Program-made: the position numbers and the translations under genes
Source of the DNA: an uncultured Roseovarius sp.
GTDB lineage: Bacteria > Pseudomonadota > Alphaproteobacteria > Rhodobacterales > Rhodobacteraceae
NCBI GenBank assembly: GCA_947496175.1
Contig: CANMBU010000001.1
Span: 1,116,001 to 1,180,000, forward strand
DNA length: 64,000 nucleotides
Direction of reading: 5' to 3'
The notes under the pieces: generated by a model
What the model was told of the DNA's origin: nothing
Databases searched by the model: none
Seen by the model: only the letters and a program-made list of their open reading frames with translations
Shown: piece by piece, positions 16,885-25,841 of the stretch
Layout of the letters: each line of letters starts with the position of its first letter
How positions within the stretch are numbered: the first letter of the stretch is position 1

Positions 16885-18195
16885 TCAGCCTCTAAACAGA
16901 GACAGGATGGTTTGTGGCGCACTGTTGGCAATCGAGAGAGCCTGTACGCCGAGCTGTTGCTGCACCTGAAGCGCTTGAAGGCGCGCAGATGCAGCTTCCA
17001 TATCAGCGTCCACCAACGAACCAATGCCTGATTTCAGTGAGTCCGTGAGATTGGAAATGAACTCGGACTGTGTTTCAATCCGGCCTCGAACCGATCCGAA
17101 ATCTGCAGCCGCATCAATGGCTGTCTGGATGAGGCCTTCGATATCCTCCAAGGCGCTTTCAGCCCCGGCATCAGTGGTCACATCAATGCCGGCCAGGTCT
17201 TCCAGGCCACCACCTTGCGTCACACCAACGGTTTCCACAGCTTGCAAGGAGAAGTTGTTGCCTGTGCCGGTTTCACCGGTGAACGTTATTGTCGCAACTC
17301 CGGTCCCTGCCACTGTCACAGCGGCTGCAATTGTGGATGTCTCTGCGAGCGTGCCGTCATCAATAGCGGCTGAAACGCGTGCATTAAATGCGTCCGCCAA
17401 AGCATTGGCGACATCCGCCTGCGTGTCGCCGTCACGTGCAACATAGGCAACCTCTCGCGTTGCATCATTGAAGGCCGCGCCAACGGTTCCCGCCGCGGCA
17501 GAGATGTTGACCTGAACCGCTGTACCTGCCGCGACAGTATCAATCACAAGTGTTTGCGTCGGTGGTGTTGCCGCGCCCGTCAACACAACTGCCGAAGCCG
17601 CGTCCAGTGCACCACTGATTGATCCGCCAGAACCTGCTGCTGTTGCAGTGCCAGCCGTGTAATCAGCTACTTCCAGGCCAAGATCGTTCTTTGACACATC
17701 GATATAGCTGATACCGACCGTCCCATTACTTGCACGGTCAAGTGAGCTCAGAACCTGAACGGTACCCGTTTCCGCTGTATTTTCACGGTTGGACAAGAGA
17801 TTCAAACCATTGAATTGTGCCGCCCCCGCGACGGCTGAGATTTGATCGCGCAGAACGTTGATATCATCCTGGATCTTGCTGCGGTCCACATTGGATTCCT
17901 GAGCATTAACGATCCTTCCCTTGATGTCCGTCAGGAGGTCAGAAATTGTTTCCGATGCGTTTTGAGCGACAGCAACAGTTGATTCACCCAGTGAAAGACT
18001 GTCGGAAATCGATTGAAACCCCTTCACGTCGGCTTCCATCACTTTGGAAATTGCCCAAACGGCGGCGTTATCTTTCGCTGATCCGACGGTTTTGCCTGTC
18101 GAGATTTGGCTTTGCGTCGCCGCAAGGTTCTTGTTGATAGAACGCAGCGTTTGAAGTGCGACCATCGCGCTATTGTTTGTCAGAATGCTGGACAT
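16885..18195 (-). CDS. fliC: Flagellin
   Basis: Filament subunit, exported by the flagellar type III apparatus. 436 residues: N-terminal D0/D1 region (MSSILTNNSAMVALQTLRSINKNL, then TQSQISTGKTVGSAKDNAAVWAIS), a variable Ala/Thr/Gly/Val-rich centre (about 165-335), and the conserved C-terminus ARLQALQVQQQLGVQALSIANSAPQTILSLF. ATG 18195 has AAAGGAAC 6 bases upstream; the frame is open further up, but only from 18195 is the flagellin N-terminus formed. One flagellin gene is seen here; others may lie elsewhere. Likely controlled by FlbT/FlaF. Confidence 0.96.
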   Translation of the reverse strand: MSSILTNNSAMVALQTLRSINKNLAATQSQISTGKTVGSAKDNAAVWAISKVMEADVKGFQSISDSLSLGESTVAVAQNASETISDLLTDIKGRIVNAQESNVDRSKIQDDINVLRDQISAVAGAAQFNGLNLLSNRENTAETGTVQVLSSLDRASNGTVGISYIDVSKNDLGLEVADYTAGTATAAGSGGSISGALDAASAVVLTGAATPPTQTLVIDTVAAGTAVQVNISAAAGTVGAAFNDATREVAYVARDGDTQADVANALADAFNARVSAAIDDGTLAETSTIAAAVTVAGTGVATITFTGETGTGNNFSLQAVETVGVTQGGGLEDLAGIDVTTDAGAESALEDIEGLIQTAIDAAADFGSVRGRIETQSEFISNLTDSLKSGIGSLVDADMEAASARLQALQVQQQLGVQALSIANSAPQTILSLFRG

Positions 18196-18345
18196 AAATT
18201 GTTCCTTTAGCCTGCGGCGCTTTTGCGCCATTTGCAACATGTGCTCACGACATATGAGCAACCTCTGATGTCGTTCTGACCAGTGCGGGACCAAATCAGC
18301 CTGACCCGCGCCATCCGTCTCAGGACGCATGTCGGGTTTTCGCGC
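18196..18345 (-). promoter_or_regulatory. Flagellin 5' leader with two hairpins
   Basis: The leader holds a short hairpin, GGCGC-TTTT-GCGCC (18216-18229), directly upstream of the AAAGGAAC ribosome site, and a second one, GCTCA with TGAGC arms, near 18248-18264. A sigma-28-like -10 (CCGACAT) lies near 18333, but the spacing to a TTTAG element is not ideal. Flagellin leaders are the known target of FlbT in Caulobacter; a similar role here is an inference. Confidence 0.4.
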
Positions 18346-18418
18346 GGAAGTGCTAAAGGAATGCTAAACTCAATCCACCTTCTGAAGCGGATTTAGTGAA
18401 AATTAGAAAAACAATCGC

Positions 18419-18778
18419 TCAAGCGCGCTTTTCGACTTTGCGCACGACTTCACCTTCGATCACCTTTTTCTGCCCGTCTTTGCCATATGTTTCCAAATTC
18501 CGGCGAATGTGGCGTATGGTGGCCAATCGCACGGACGCACGTCGAATGCCTTGCAAAGCACCGTCAAGCAGCACCTGATTGCGCACGATCTTGCTATGCA
18601 GTTCCTTTAGTGGTTCTGCTTTGGTGCCAGTCAACGCGTTCACCTTGTCAATTAGGTTCTCTTTAGACGCCAGAAGTGTCGCGATTTTCTCAAGATCACC
18701 TTTGAGCAGGGCCTCTCGTTCGTTTTCTAGTAAGTCGTCCAATTCATCAAAAAGGCTTTGCGTGGAACTATGCGCCAT
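18419..18778 (-). CDS. FlgN-like flagellar export chaperone
   Basis: 119 residues, all helical, with LFDELDDLLENEREALLKGDLEKIATLLASKENLIDKVNAL, the pattern of FlgN, the chaperone for hook-filament junction proteins FlgK and FlgL. It lacks a signal peptide. It overlaps the rod-binding gene by 11 bases. The C-terminal basic tail (RRNLETYGKDGQKKV) is also typical. flgK and flgL are not in the window. Confidence 0.75.
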   Translation of the reverse strand: MAHSSTQSLFDELDDLLENEREALLKGDLEKIATLLASKENLIDKVNALTGTKAEPLKELHSKIVRNQVLLDGALQGIRRASVRLATIRHIRRNLETYGKDGQKKVIEGEVVRKVEKRA

Positions 18779-19058
18779 TCTCAGTCTCCATTAGTGCTCT
18801 CATAATATGCTCGGTTAGCCCCACACCGCCTGCAGCGGCTATTTGGTCTGCGATCACCTGTCGATGAAATGAGGCGAACTGATCTTCGCCCGAGCCGCCG
18901 GAAAAGGAGTTTTCCTGCTCGCCAAATCCTGCAGCCTTTAGCATCTCAGCCAGAAACGTCGCCTCTAGTTTTTCGGCGGCCAACTTGATGTCTTCGGTGC
19001 GAGAAATGTTTGCAGTGGATGTTTTGGAGAAAGGATTAACCTGTAAAATTTCTGTCAC
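18768..19058 (-). CDS. Rod-binding protein (FlgJ N-terminal domain type)
   Basis: About 96 residues matching the rod-binding half of FlgJ: KLAAEKLEATFLAEMLKAAGFG, a Gly/Ser-rich turn, then FHRQVIADQIAAAGGVGLTEHIMRAL. The muramidase half found in enterobacterial FlgJ is absent, as is normal in this group. The start is uncertain: GTG 19058 (chosen) or GTG 19067; both lack a strong ribosome site. An open frame continues to 19370 but overlaps fliK on the other strand and has no family similarity. Confidence 0.8.
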   Translation of the reverse strand: MTEILQVNPFSKTSTANISRTEDIKLAAEKLEATFLAEMLKAAGFGEQENSFSGGSGEDQFASFHRQVIADQIAAAGGVGLTEHIMRALMETENGA

Positions 19059-19173
19059 GTATTTCACTCGAATTGCTTGGAACTGATCTGCATTTGATCC
19101 CAAAGCGGTAAAGAACTGGTAACTGTGTTTTGCAATGTTGGCCGCGCTGAGGAAGAAATCCGCGGAGGCCGAC

Positions 19174-20934
19174 ATGTTGCATATTCTGATGAACCATCTT
19201 TTGGCGAGGACAGGTGCGGAAACTCTGTCTTCTGCCGCTGAGGTTGTCTCCGACGGGGCACCCAAGGGTGACTTCCTTGGCATGCTTGAGGACGTGATTG
19301 CTTCGAACGATGTGGACCAAATGTTTGTCGATGGTCTTGCGACTCCGAAAAACCAAGCAAACTCAAACAAGCAAAGAGAAGAAGAGGCCGCACCGGGAAA
19401 AACTGTTGTCGAAGGTACAGACGTGCAAGCGATGGCCTATGATAATGCCTCGGACGATGAGATCCATGGAGCGATTGAGTCCGAGATTGATCCACTCAAC
19501 GGTGTGGTGTCGGCCAAACCCGCGGAAAACCTTGAAAACAAACCCACCCCAGCACAGAGCGCGTCAGTTTTTATAGGTCATAACGACCCCAAATTGCCAA
19601 AAGACGAAAAACCTCAAACAGATTTGGAGTTGCAAGAAGGCATGGGTGTCACGCGTGTCTCAAAGTCATCAGGCATTTTGGAACGCGCACAACCCCCGGC
19701 AAACATCCCTAGGGTGTTGCTAGATTCCACAATAGTTCAAAATCATCCATTCTCAGCAGACGTTAACTCAGTTCCCTACCAAATTGCTCTGCATGCAACA
19801 GATGACGCTGCAGGCGAGCACACACCGCCCGTACAGATCCGAGAAAACTCACCCGGAACTCATGAGGCAAAGATTCATCAAGACCCCACCATGTCTCTCT
19901 CAAAAGCTGGAACAGCCAAGGCGCGTGATCAGATCACTACCAGATCTGTTTTTGAGACCGTTAAGCAATGGGAGGCAATACCAAATTCTAATGAGGTACC
20001 TGAGTCGTCCGTTCCAACCAGGAATGTAACCGGCCTTATGCAGAACCCAAAAGAAGGGGTGGATGACCGGATGCCAAAATCGGCGCCAGTCCAGATCAAG
20101 ACCCAACCGCCTGCAGGTAGCGACACAACAACACCTCAAACACAAAAAGAGCCAACTGAGCCACCTCGCCCAGGGGTTCTGGCGCAAAATCACGTGCCCG
20201 CCAAATCTACCCTATCCGAGCTTCCTTCGCCGTACCAAAACGTCTCGTACCTATGGCCGAGCCGCACTAATCCGGATGCACCGCGAGGGCAAAAAACGTT
20301 CAGGTCTGAAGTACACACCCCAAAATTGGTGCCCCATTCGGACAAGCCCGCAGTGGCTTCTTCCGCTTCGCCTTTTTTGAGTCAAATGTCTTTTCCAAAA
20401 CCGAACGCGTCATCTGGTCAAGAAGCTGTTTTCGATCTTCAGCCATCCTTCGCATCACTTGGCGCTACCGAGATTGTACAAACACCAAAGCAAGGGCACT
20501 CTACTGTGTTTCAGACACCAGATCTGCCCAGACATGTCGCCCAACAGATGGCAACAGCGGTTCGGACAACTTCAGACAATTCTGTCGCGATCACTCTCAA
20601 ACCGGCCGAACTGGGCCGTGTGCAAATCAGTATGTCGACGAGCGAAGCAGGCGTTGTTGTGCATGTCATTGCTGAACGCCCCGAAACCTTGGAACTCATG
20701 CGTCGTCATATTGATCAACTTGCCAATGAATTTCAGGACATCGGCTATGGCCAATCAGAATTCCGCTTTGACGGCGCCGGGTCTGGTGAAAGCCAGACAC
20801 GCGATGATCAGCACAGCGAACAAAGTGGTGAAACCATCGCCCCCAATCTCCCTATGCTTCAGACAGCGAGTGATGATGGCCATTTGCCGATACCCGGCCA
20901 CATTGACCTTGACCGCGTTGATATTCGAATTTGA
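19174..20934 (+). CDS. fliK: Flagellar hook-length control protein FliK
   Basis: FliK measures the hook and triggers the FlhB switch. 586 residues: a long, low-complexity Pro/Gln/Ser/Thr-rich N-terminal two-thirds, then the conserved hook domain (about 460-545) with SVAITLKPAELGRVQISMS and RPETLELMRRHIDQLANEF. ATG 19174 is chosen because GGAGG lies 6 bases upstream; an ATG at 19135 has no such site. It overlaps the upstream end of flgD by sequence only and is divergent from the rod-binding gene. Its length is on the long side for FliK, and most of the extra is the linker. Confidence 0.88.
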   Translation: MLHILMNHLLARTGAETLSSAAEVVSDGAPKGDFLGMLEDVIASNDVDQMFVDGLATPKNQANSNKQREEEAAPGKTVVEGTDVQAMAYDNASDDEIHGAIESEIDPLNGVVSAKPAENLENKPTPAQSASVFIGHNDPKLPKDEKPQTDLELQEGMGVTRVSKSSGILERAQPPANIPRVLLDSTIVQNHPFSADVNSVPYQIALHATDDAAGEHTPPVQIRENSPGTHEAKIHQDPTMSLSKAGTAKARDQITTRSVFETVKQWEAIPNSNEVPESSVPTRNVTGLMQNPKEGVDDRMPKSAPVQIKTQPPAGSDTTTPQTQKEPTEPPRPGVLAQNHVPAKSTLSELPSPYQNVSYLWPSRTNPDAPRGQKTFRSEVHTPKLVPHSDKPAVASSASPFLSQMSFPKPNASSGQEAVFDLQPSFASLGATEIVQTPKQGHSTVFQTPDLPRHVAQQMATAVRTTSDNSVAITLKPAELGRVQISMSTSEAGVVVHVIAERPETLELMRRHIDQLANEFQDIGYGQSEFRFDGAGSGESQTRDDQHSEQSGETIAPNLPMLQTASDDGHLPIPGHIDLDRVDIRI

Positions 20935-20951
20935 TCCAGAAAGGGCAAATC

Positions 20952-21623
20952 ATGGATGTGTTGCAACCCACACAAACGCCAACCCAGACCCCACCCGCCA
21001 ACCCGCTGGCGACCAGCGATCAGACAGACACAGTTCTGAGTTCTGATTTCGAAACTTTCATCCGTATGCTCACGGTTCAGATGCAAAATCAGGATCCGCT
21101 CAATCCGCTGGAATCAACGGAATTTGCAACTCAGCTCGCAACGTTTTCAAGCGTGGAGCAACAGGTTCTGACCAACGACCTCTTGAGTGATCTTGGCGCT
21201 CAGCTAAGCGCGCTTGGTGTCTCGCAGCTTTCTGGTTGGATTGGCATGGAAGGACGCGCGCATGTGCCTGTAGAGTTTGACGGGCAGCCGGTTACACTGA
21301 CAACGCATGGCTCTTCTCTGGCAGATACGCACGAGTTGGTGGTGCGCGATACGAACGGTGTGGTTGTGCAGCGATTTGAGACGACGGGCGAGCGCCAAAC
21401 GGTCGCATGGGTTGGCCATGACCCAAATGGAAATCCTTTGCCGACCGGCACGTATCAAATCGACATCGAATCCTTTTCACAAGATGCGCTTGTGGCCACG
21501 AGCCCGGTGCAGGTGCATGGCCGCATAACTGAAGCGCGTATTCAGAATGGTCAGACTCATCTTGTGTTGGAAGGAGGGCAAGAAGTGATGTCTGCGGACA
21601 TCCTTGGTCTCCGAGAGCCTTAA
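20952..21623 (+). CDS. flgD: Flagellar hook assembly protein FlgD
   Basis: FlgD is the scaffold cap for hook polymerisation. 223 residues with the N-terminal motif FETFIRMLTVQMQNQDPLNPLESTEFATQLATFSSVEQQ, followed by a tudor/FnIII-like domain with GNPLPTGTYQIDIESF. ATG 20952 has GAAAGGG about 7 bases upstream; the frame opens 21 bases earlier with TTG. It lies 17 bases after the fliK stop and is the last flagellar gene before the housekeeping region. Confidence 0.94.
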   Translation: MDVLQPTQTPTQTPPANPLATSDQTDTVLSSDFETFIRMLTVQMQNQDPLNPLESTEFATQLATFSSVEQQVLTNDLLSDLGAQLSALGVSQLSGWIGMEGRAHVPVEFDGQPVTLTTHGSSLADTHELVVRDTNGVVVQRFETTGERQTVAWVGHDPNGNPLPTGTYQIDIESFSQDALVATSPVQVHGRITEARIQNGQTHLVLEGGQEVMSADILGLREP

Positions 21624-21693
21624 AGCGTCCGGTCTTTAACCTGAGTTATCAGAAAAAGGCAGGGCGCACGCGACACGCATATCTTGCGCTGCA

Positions 21694-21729
21694 TTCGACC
21701 CAAAGCTGTGATTCAGGTTTTGGGTCGAA
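21694..21729. terminator. Inverted repeat between converging flgD and ubiB
   Basis: Perfect 11-base arms, TTCGACCCAAA and TTTGGGTCGAA, separated by 14 bases, sit in the spacer between two converging genes. No T-run follows on either strand, so it is a candidate bidirectional terminator rather than a canonical one. Confidence 0.45.
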
Positions 21730-21749
21730 CGCCTTAAAAAACTCACCCA

Positions 21750-23282
21750 TCAACTTAATAATGTGATCAGAGCGGCTGTCATCCCACCAAGGGCAATACC
21801 CAGGAAAAGCCAGAACACAGACTTCCAGCGGATTGCCTGTTTGGTTTCGACCTGAGGTGTCGACTGCCTTATCAGCGCCTGTTCCACAATCTGTGGCAAA
21901 CGTGGCCCATAGCGTGACAACACCATCACCGTTTTCTGCAAATCCCGAAGCGCGGCACCGGGACCCAGGTTTTTGCGGATATAGTTTTCCACAACAGGTT
22001 TGGCGACCTGCCAGATGTTGATCTGCGGATTGAGGCTCCGTGCGACGCCTTCGACCACAACCATGGTCCGCTGCAAGAGGATCAACTCCGTACGCGTCTC
22101 CATCCCAAACCGCTCTGTCACCTCGAAGAGATAGCTCAGCAGCCCGCCCATAGAGATATGTGTCGCATCCATGCCGAAAATGGGTTCCCCCACAGCGCGC
22201 AATGCACGGGCAAACTCATCGACATCCTGATTGGCTGGCACATAGCCTGCTTCAAAATGCACTTCGGCCACCCGCCTATAGTCGCGCTTGATGAAGCCAT
22301 AGAGAATCTCTGCATAGACCCGCCGCGTATACTCATCAATGTGACCCATAATGCCAAAGTCATAGGCAATGATGTCACCATCGGCCCTCACCTTGAGATT
22401 GCCCTGATGCATATCCGCGTGAAAAAACCCGTCGCGCAGTGCGTGCTTCAGGAAAAGCTGCAAAACACGCTCGCCGAGCTCAGCCCGATCATGCCCTGCC
22501 TGATCCAATCCGTCATTGTCACCCATGGGCACGCCATCGGCCCACTCCATTGTCATCACACGCCGGTTTGACATGTCCCAGCGAATAGCGGGAAGTGCAA
22601 AACCCTGATCATCTGTGATGTTGGTGGCAAACTCGCTGGCCGATGCAGCTTCAAGCCGAAGATCCAGTTCGCCCTGCACCACGCCTTCAAAATGCTGAAT
22701 CACTTCCCGCGGCCGCAGCCGTCGAGAAGATGGCGACAACAGCTCAATCATGCGCGCGACAAAATAAAACGCGTCGATGTCCTTGCGGAACGCTTTCTCA
22801 ATACCGGGCCGCAAAACCTTGACGGCCACCGGGTCGCCTGTGTCCTTCAGGCGCGCCTTGTGAACTTGTGCAATCGACGCCGCTGCCACGGGTTCGCTAA
22901 ACTCGGTGAAAAGCGCGTCAACGTCATGCCCAAGCTCTTGGGCAACGCTGGCTTTGGCAGCTGCCACGCTGAAGGGCGGCAGCTTGTCCTGAAGAACCCG
23001 CAACTCAGTGGCCAGATCGTCTCCGACGATATCGGGCCGCGTCGAAAACACCTGACCAAATTTGATATAGGCCGGGCCAAGAGCCGTGAGCGCGCGCAGC
23101 GCAGGCGGCATTGAGGTATCACCCTTATAGCCCAGCCATTGAAAAGGCCATGCCAGAAAGCGCATCGTGCCACGCACCAGGGGCGGCGCATCCATCGCAT
23201 CCATGATGAGACGCATGGCACCTGTGCGCTCAAGCGTGGCCCCTGTGCGGATCAGGCGCAGAATATTGTGTGGCCCACGCAC
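21750..23282 (-). CDS. ubiB: Ubiquinone biosynthesis kinase-like protein UbiB
   Basis: UbiB is a protein-kinase-like ATPase required for ubiquinone synthesis. 510 residues with the KxGQ motif in AYIKFGQVFSTRPDI (about 70-85), the Ala-rich nucleotide loop, VAVKVLRPGIEKAF, and HADMHQGNLKV plus YDFGIMGHID as the catalytic-loop and metal-binding parts. Two C-terminal membrane segments occupy about the last 30 residues. The start is GTG 23282, 3 bases after the ubiE stop, which agrees with the family N-terminus MRGPHNILRLIRTGATLERTG. Operon with ubiE. Confidence 0.95.
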   Translation of the reverse strand: MRGPHNILRLIRTGATLERTGAMRLIMDAMDAPPLVRGTMRFLAWPFQWLGYKGDTSMPPALRALTALGPAYIKFGQVFSTRPDIVGDDLATELRVLQDKLPPFSVAAAKASVAQELGHDVDALFTEFSEPVAAASIAQVHKARLKDTGDPVAVKVLRPGIEKAFRKDIDAFYFVARMIELLSPSSRRLRPREVIQHFEGVVQGELDLRLEAASASEFATNITDDQGFALPAIRWDMSNRRVMTMEWADGVPMGDNDGLDQAGHDRAELGERVLQLFLKHALRDGFFHADMHQGNLKVRADGDIIAYDFGIMGHIDEYTRRVYAEILYGFIKRDYRRVAEVHFEAGYVPANQDVDEFARALRAVGEPIFGMDATHISMGGLLSYLFEVTERFGMETRTELILLQRTMVVVEGVARSLNPQINIWQVAKPVVENYIRKNLGPGAALRDLQKTVMVLSRYGPRLPQIVEQALIRQSTPQVETKQAIRWKSVFWLFLGIALGGMTAALITLLS

Positions 23283-23285
23283 CGC

Positions 23286-24029
23286 CTAGATTTTCCAACC
23301 AGAATGCAAACAGGCGATGCCCATGCTGAGATTGCGGTACTTGGCCTGCTCGAATCCTGCGGCCTGTATCATTCCCAGGAACGTCTCTTGGTCTGGAAAC
23401 TTGCGAATCGATTCCACCAGGTACTGATAGCTATCGCGATCATTGGCGATCATCTGACCCATACGCGGAATGATTTTGAAACTATAAAGATCATAGACCT
23501 TCTGCATCATATCGTTGGGGATTTGGCTAAACTCCAGAACCATAAGCCGCCCACCCGGTTTGAGAACCCGGTATGCCTCGGCCAAAGCCTCCTCCGGGCG
23601 TGTCACGTTCCGAATGCCAAAGCTGATCGTGTAGACATCAAAACTGTTGTCCTCAAATGGCAAGGCCATGGCATCGCCGACGATCCACTCCAGCTGATCG
23701 GCCCTCTGTTCAGCTTCGGCACGCTTGCGCCCTTCGACGAGCATTGGCTCTGTCAGATCAAGAACCGTTGCATGACCGCTGCCCGCGCGGTTCAGAAACC
23801 GAAAGGCGATGTCCCCGGTGCCACCGGCTACATCCAGGAGTTTTTGACCGGCCCTTGGCGCCAGCCAATCCATCATCGCGTCTTTCCAGATGCGATGAAT
23901 GCCAAAGGACATGGCATCATTCATCACATCGTATTTCGACGCTACAGAGCCAAAGACGCCTTGCACCCGCCCGGCCTTCTGGCTTTCGGGGATATCTTCA
24001 AATCCAAAATGTGTTGTTTTCTCGGTCAT
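23286..24029 (-). CDS. ubiE: Demethylmenaquinone/2-polyprenyl-6-methoxy-1,4-benzoquinone methyltransferase UbiE
   Basis: Carries out the SAM-dependent C-methylation in ubiquinone synthesis. 247 residues with SAM motif [14 protein letters not shown] (about 64-76), the UbiE signature [17 protein letters not shown] near 35-50, and [26 protein letters not shown]. It is the first gene of the ubiE-ubiB operon and is divergent from mutM. Confidence 0.96.
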   Translation of the reverse strand: MTEKTTHFGFEDIPESQKAGRVQGVFGSVASKYDVMNDAMSFGIHRIWKDAMMDWLAPRAGQKLLDVAGGTGDIAFRFLNRAGSGHATVLDLTEPMLVEGRKRAEAEQRADQLEWIVGDAMALPFEDNSFDVYTISFGIRNVTRPEEALAEAYRVLKPGGRLMVLEFSQIPNDMMQKVYDLYSFKIIPRMGQMIANDRDSYQYLVESIRKFPDQETFLGMIQAAGFEQAKYRNLSMGIACLHSGWKI

Positions 24030-24125
24030 TTCCGCGAGGGGCCTTGCCGTTTTCTATCTCAGACATTCTTATAGGCCGCTACGTGCGGGTTACAATGCGC
24101 CGCTTTGCCCACCAGAGGACCTAAA

Positions 24126-24977
24126 ATGCCTGAATTGCCAGAGGTAGAGACAGTACGTCGCGGCCTGGAACCGGCCATGACAGGTGCAAAAATTGCCAAG
24201 GCTCAGGTGAATCGCCCAGATTTGCGCTGGCCTTTCCCTGAACGTATGGCAGAGCGGCTGACGGGTGCCACCGTTCGCGGTCTGCGCCGCCGGTCCAAAT
24301 ACATCCTTGCGGATTTGTCCTCAGACCAAACGCTGCTTGTTCATTTGGGCATGTCCGGGCGTATGCTGGTCTCGGGCGACCCGTTGGGACAGTTCGTTCA
24401 TACCCACCCAGCCCCTGTAAAACATGACCATGTGGTGCTCGACATGGATAATGGAGCGCGCATCATCTTCAACGATCCGCGCCGCTTTGGCGCGATGGAT
24501 CTGATGCCCACCCGCGAGATCGACAGCCATCCATTGCTGGCCAAACTCGGCCCCGAACCCTTGGGCAACAGCTTTGATGAGCCTTATTTGCTGCGCGCGC
24601 TGAAAACGAAGAATACACCCATCAAATCCGCCCTTCTGGATCAACGAATCGTTGCCGGTCTGGGAAACATCTACGTCTGCGAAGCACTTTACCGCGCGTC
24701 AATTTCGCCCAAAAAACGCGCAGGGGGCCTGTCAAAACGCCGCGCCGCTGCGCTGGTTCCAATCATCCGACAGGTGCTGGCCGATGCCATCGAGGCGGGG
24801 GGATCCTCTTTGCGCGATTTCCGCCAAGCCGATGGAGAACTTGGATATTTTCAGCACAAATTTGACGTCTATGGTCGCGAAGGAGAACCCTGCAACCGCC
24901 CCGATTGCAAAGGAACAATCCGCCGTATCGTTCAATCCGGTCGATCCAGCTTCTATTGTGGGCAATGCCAAAGATGA
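24126..24977 (+). CDS. mutM: Formamidopyrimidine-DNA glycosylase MutM (Fpg)
   Basis: Removes 8-oxoguanine and formamidopyrimidines from DNA, with associated AP lyase activity. 283 residues: catalytic N-terminus [13 protein letters not shown] (Pro2 and Glu3 after Met removal), the lysine in [11 protein letters not shown], and a C-terminal zinc finger with four cysteines (CNRPDC...CGQC). ATG 24126 is chosen because Pro2 must follow Met directly; a 7-codon upstream extension would destroy the active site. Confidence 0.97.
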   Translation: MPELPEVETVRRGLEPAMTGAKIAKAQVNRPDLRWPFPERMAERLTGATVRGLRRRSKYILADLSSDQTLLVHLGMSGRMLVSGDPLGQFVHTHPAPVKHDHVVLDMDNGARIIFNDPRRFGAMDLMPTREIDSHPLLAKLGPEPLGNSFDEPYLLRALKTKNTPIKSALLDQRIVAGLGNIYVCEALYRASISPKKRAGGLSKRRAAALVPIIRQVLADAIEAGGSSLRDFRQADGELGYFQHKFDVYGREGEPCNRPDCKGTIRRIVQSGRSSFYCGQCQR

Positions 24978-25042
24978 GGTTGATCCGAGCCACGCAAATG
25001 GTAATGAATCGCTTTTGACAGAAACAAACAAAGGCAGATTTC

Positions 25043-25819
25043 ATGGCCTATGAGACGATCATCGTCGAAGTAGAAGACCACGTCGCCAAAATCACCCTGA
25101 ACCGCCCCGATGCTTTGAACGCTCTTAACAGTCAGTTGTTGAGCGAACTGGTCGATGCCCTTCAGGATGCGCAAGGCAACGATAAAGTGCGCTGCATTGT
25201 GCTCACCGGCTCCGAAAAAGCTTTCGCCGCAGGGGCAGACATCAAGATGATGGCTGAGAAAAGCTTCGTCGAGGTGTTTTCCGGTGACCTCTTTGGACCC
25301 GAGGCCGACGCGATCATGCGCGTCCGCAAACCCATCATCGCCGCCGTTTCTGGCTACGCACTGGGTGGCGGGTGCGAATTGGCAATGATGTGTGACTTTA
25401 TTATCGCCTCAGACACAGCCAAATTCGGCCAGCCCGAGATCAATCTTGGTGTGATGGCCGGTCTTGGCGGCTCGCAACGTCTGACACGCTTTATCGGCAA
25501 ATCCAAATCCATGGACATGAACCTCACCGGCCGCTTCATGGATGCCGAAGAAGCCGAACGCGCGGGCCTCGTGAGCCGTGTGGTCTCGGCCAAAAAGCTG
25601 CTGGATGAGGCCATGAGCGCTGCTCAGAAGATCGCAGAGAAGTCGATGGTCAGCGTGATGGCTGTCAAAGAAGCGGTCAATCGCTCGTACGAAGTTCCAC
25701 TCGCCGAAGGCTTGCTATTCGAGCGCCGCGTCTTTCACTCGCTTTTCGCCACCGAAGACCAAAAAGAGGGCATGGCCGCCTTTGCGGAAAAGCGCGAGGC
25801 GCAGTTCCGCGACAAGTAA
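25043..25819 (+). CDS. Enoyl-CoA hydratase
   Basis: Crotonase-family hydratase that adds water to trans-2-enoyl-CoA in fatty-acid beta-oxidation. 258 residues with the oxyanion-hole region [10 protein letters not shown] (about 65-75), the Gly-rich [20 protein letters not shown] containing the first catalytic Glu, and the second Glu in [20 protein letters not shown]. Both acidic residues are present, which favours hydratase over isomerase. It lies 65 bases after mutM and is convergent with the SHMT-like gene. In related Rhodobacteraceae it commonly sits between mutM and rpsT (from memory). Confidence 0.93.
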   Translation: MAYETIIVEVEDHVAKITLNRPDALNALNSQLLSELVDALQDAQGNDKVRCIVLTGSEKAFAAGADIKMMAEKSFVEVFSGDLFGPEADAIMRVRKPIIAAVSGYALGGGCELAMMCDFIIASDTAKFGQPEINLGVMAGLGGSQRLTRFIGKSKSMDMNLTGRFMDAEEAERAGLVSRVVSAKKLLDEAMSAAQKIAEKSMVSVMAVKEAVNRSYEVPLAEGLLFERRVFHSLFATEDQKEGMAAFAEKREAQFRDK

Positions 25820-25841
25820 TGTGCGGCAGGTGTTTTGTGCT

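Noticed and set aside
18330..18361. Sigma-28 promoter for flagellin as a firm call
   Set aside because: The CCGACAT element fits, but the -35 spacing and sequence are poor, so it is mentioned only as tentative in the leader entry.
19100..19140. Sigma-54 promoter between the rod-binding gene and fliK
   Set aside because: TGG and TTGCA elements occur, but the spacing is off by two bases from the required one.
19059..19370. Upstream extension of the rod-binding protein
   Set aside because: The frame overlaps the start of fliK on the other strand and shows no similarity to rod-binding proteins.
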